Positions 63,320 through 64,000 of a stretch of DNA of 64,000 bases are shown piece by piece. The notes under the pieces were generated by a model, which had not been told where the DNA came from, made no database searches, and saw nothing but the letters and a program-made list of their open reading frames with translations. Location of the stretch: assembly GCA_037447605.1 (NCBI GenBank), contig CM074809.1:2818158-2882157 (forward strand), read 5' to 3'. Position numbers and translations under genes: made by a program. The stretch comes from Zygnema circumcarinatum (lineage: Eukaryota; Streptophyta; Zygnematophyceae; Zygnematales; Zygnemataceae). Position 1 is the stretch's first letter; every line of letters starts with the position of its first letter.

Positions 63320-63872
63320 ATGAGCAAGAGTTTGGGAATTCCTGTGAAGCTCTTGCACGAGGCGGAGGGGCACACGGTGACAGTGGAGCTGAAGTCAGGG
63401 GAGGTTTACCGTGGGAACCTTGTGGAGTGCGAGGATAACTGGAACTGCCAGCTGGAGAACATCACAGCCACAGCAAAGGTGGGAAATTTGAGGGTGTGAA
63501 ACTTTTGGCAAATCTCAGTTGGAGCCATCTCCAATATGAAAGATTTTGAGAAGCTTTCGAGCAAGACGTCGTCGTGAAGTATTTCTAGAAAGGAATATGT
63601 GTGATTTTCGTTCATCCTACTTCTCCTTATTGGATGGATGGCAGGATGGGCGAGTTTCTCAATTGGAACATGTCTTCATTCGAGGCAGCAAAGTCAGGTG
63701 AATTTATGCGATTTAGGACCTGCGTCCTGGCTGGAAGCATGTATGCGGCTCTAGCAGTGACTTTTGATGTTTTGCTTATGTAAAGGATCGATCTGCCTGT
63801 TGCAGGTTTATGATTATTCCGGACATGCTCACAAACGCTCCTATGTTTAGGCGGTTACAGGAAAGGATTAGG
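63320..63872 (+). CDS. SmD3: Small nuclear ribonucleoprotein SmD3 (3' truncated by window end)
   Basis: Exons 63320-63478, 63645-63697 and 63806-63872 are readable and in phase; the gene continues past the last base. The sequence [20 protein letters not shown], then [20 protein letters not shown], ends with [26 protein letters not shown]. This is the full Sm fold (Sm1 and Sm2 motifs) of SmD3, a core protein of the heptameric ring on spliceosomal U snRNAs in the nucleus. The Arg/Gly-rich tail is not in the window. Confidence 0.96.
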
Positions 63873-64000
63873 GTATGCTCACTCTCTTCGGTCCCCTCTC
63901 TTTACCTTCCAAAGAGCAGATTTTGTTTGAGCTGCTGCAGGGTCCTCGAATGTTTGACTAGTTGTCCCCCTTACTAAGGTTTGCCATTGTTTGGTGGAAG

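Overview
The window is nuclear DNA of a green-lineage eukaryote, most likely a streptophyte (a streptophyte alga or early-diverging land plant). The evidence is intron-rich genes with GT-AG junctions, a plastid-targeted bacterial-type IF-2 with a long N-terminal extension, a plant RLCK-VII kinase, a plant-type anoctamin, canonical plant calmodulin, and a plant coiled-coil protein with an AIR9/SCAB1-like C-terminus. I cannot name the species. No prokaryotic operon, CRISPR array, phage or virus is visible, and I recognise no transposase or reverse transcriptase.

Layout, left to right. About 1-2.4 kb: no gene seen, with three copies of a dispersed hairpin repeat. 2.4-5.1 kb (+): RTN4IP1-like quinone oxidoreductase. 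6.2-12.7 kb (-): anoctamin/TMEM16-like channel or scramblase, 16 exons, whole CDS reconstructable. 13.6-23.6 kb (-): PAN2, catalytic subunit of the PAN2-PAN3 deadenylase, 5' end unresolved. 23.6-28.1 kb: gene-poor, with pyrimidine-rich arrays, an assembly gap and a long palindrome. 28.1-29.2 kb (-): calmodulin-like gene with three decayed EF-hands. 29.7-31.8 kb: three non-autonomous inverted-repeat elements. 32-38.5 kb (+): coiled-coil plus Ig-PH-like protein. 39.9-46.0 kb (+): plastid IF-2. 47.6-51.2 kb (+): WRAP73/WDR8 WD40 protein. 52.6-57.2 kb (+): RLCK-VII kinase. 58.9-60.0 kb (-): canonical calmodulin. 61.5-63.1 kb (-): ribosomal protein eL19. 63.3 kb to the edge (+): SmD3, truncated by the window end.

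The genes are mostly housekeeping (translation, mRNA decay, splicing, calcium signalling, ion/lipid transport) and do not form one pathway. Two links stand out. The two calmodulin genes share all three intron positions. eL19 and SmD3 are head to head, 250 bp between start codons, and probably share a promoter.

The most unusual material is non-coding: a hAT-like MITE with a perfect 8-bp target-site duplication, two foldback elements beside it, a dispersed repeat with a conserved hairpin, several likely GC-AG introns, and a kilobase-scale C-rich array around an N gap. Exon boundaries were read by eye from splice consensus, reading phase and remembered family sequence. Where a 5' or 3' exon could not be found, this is stated.
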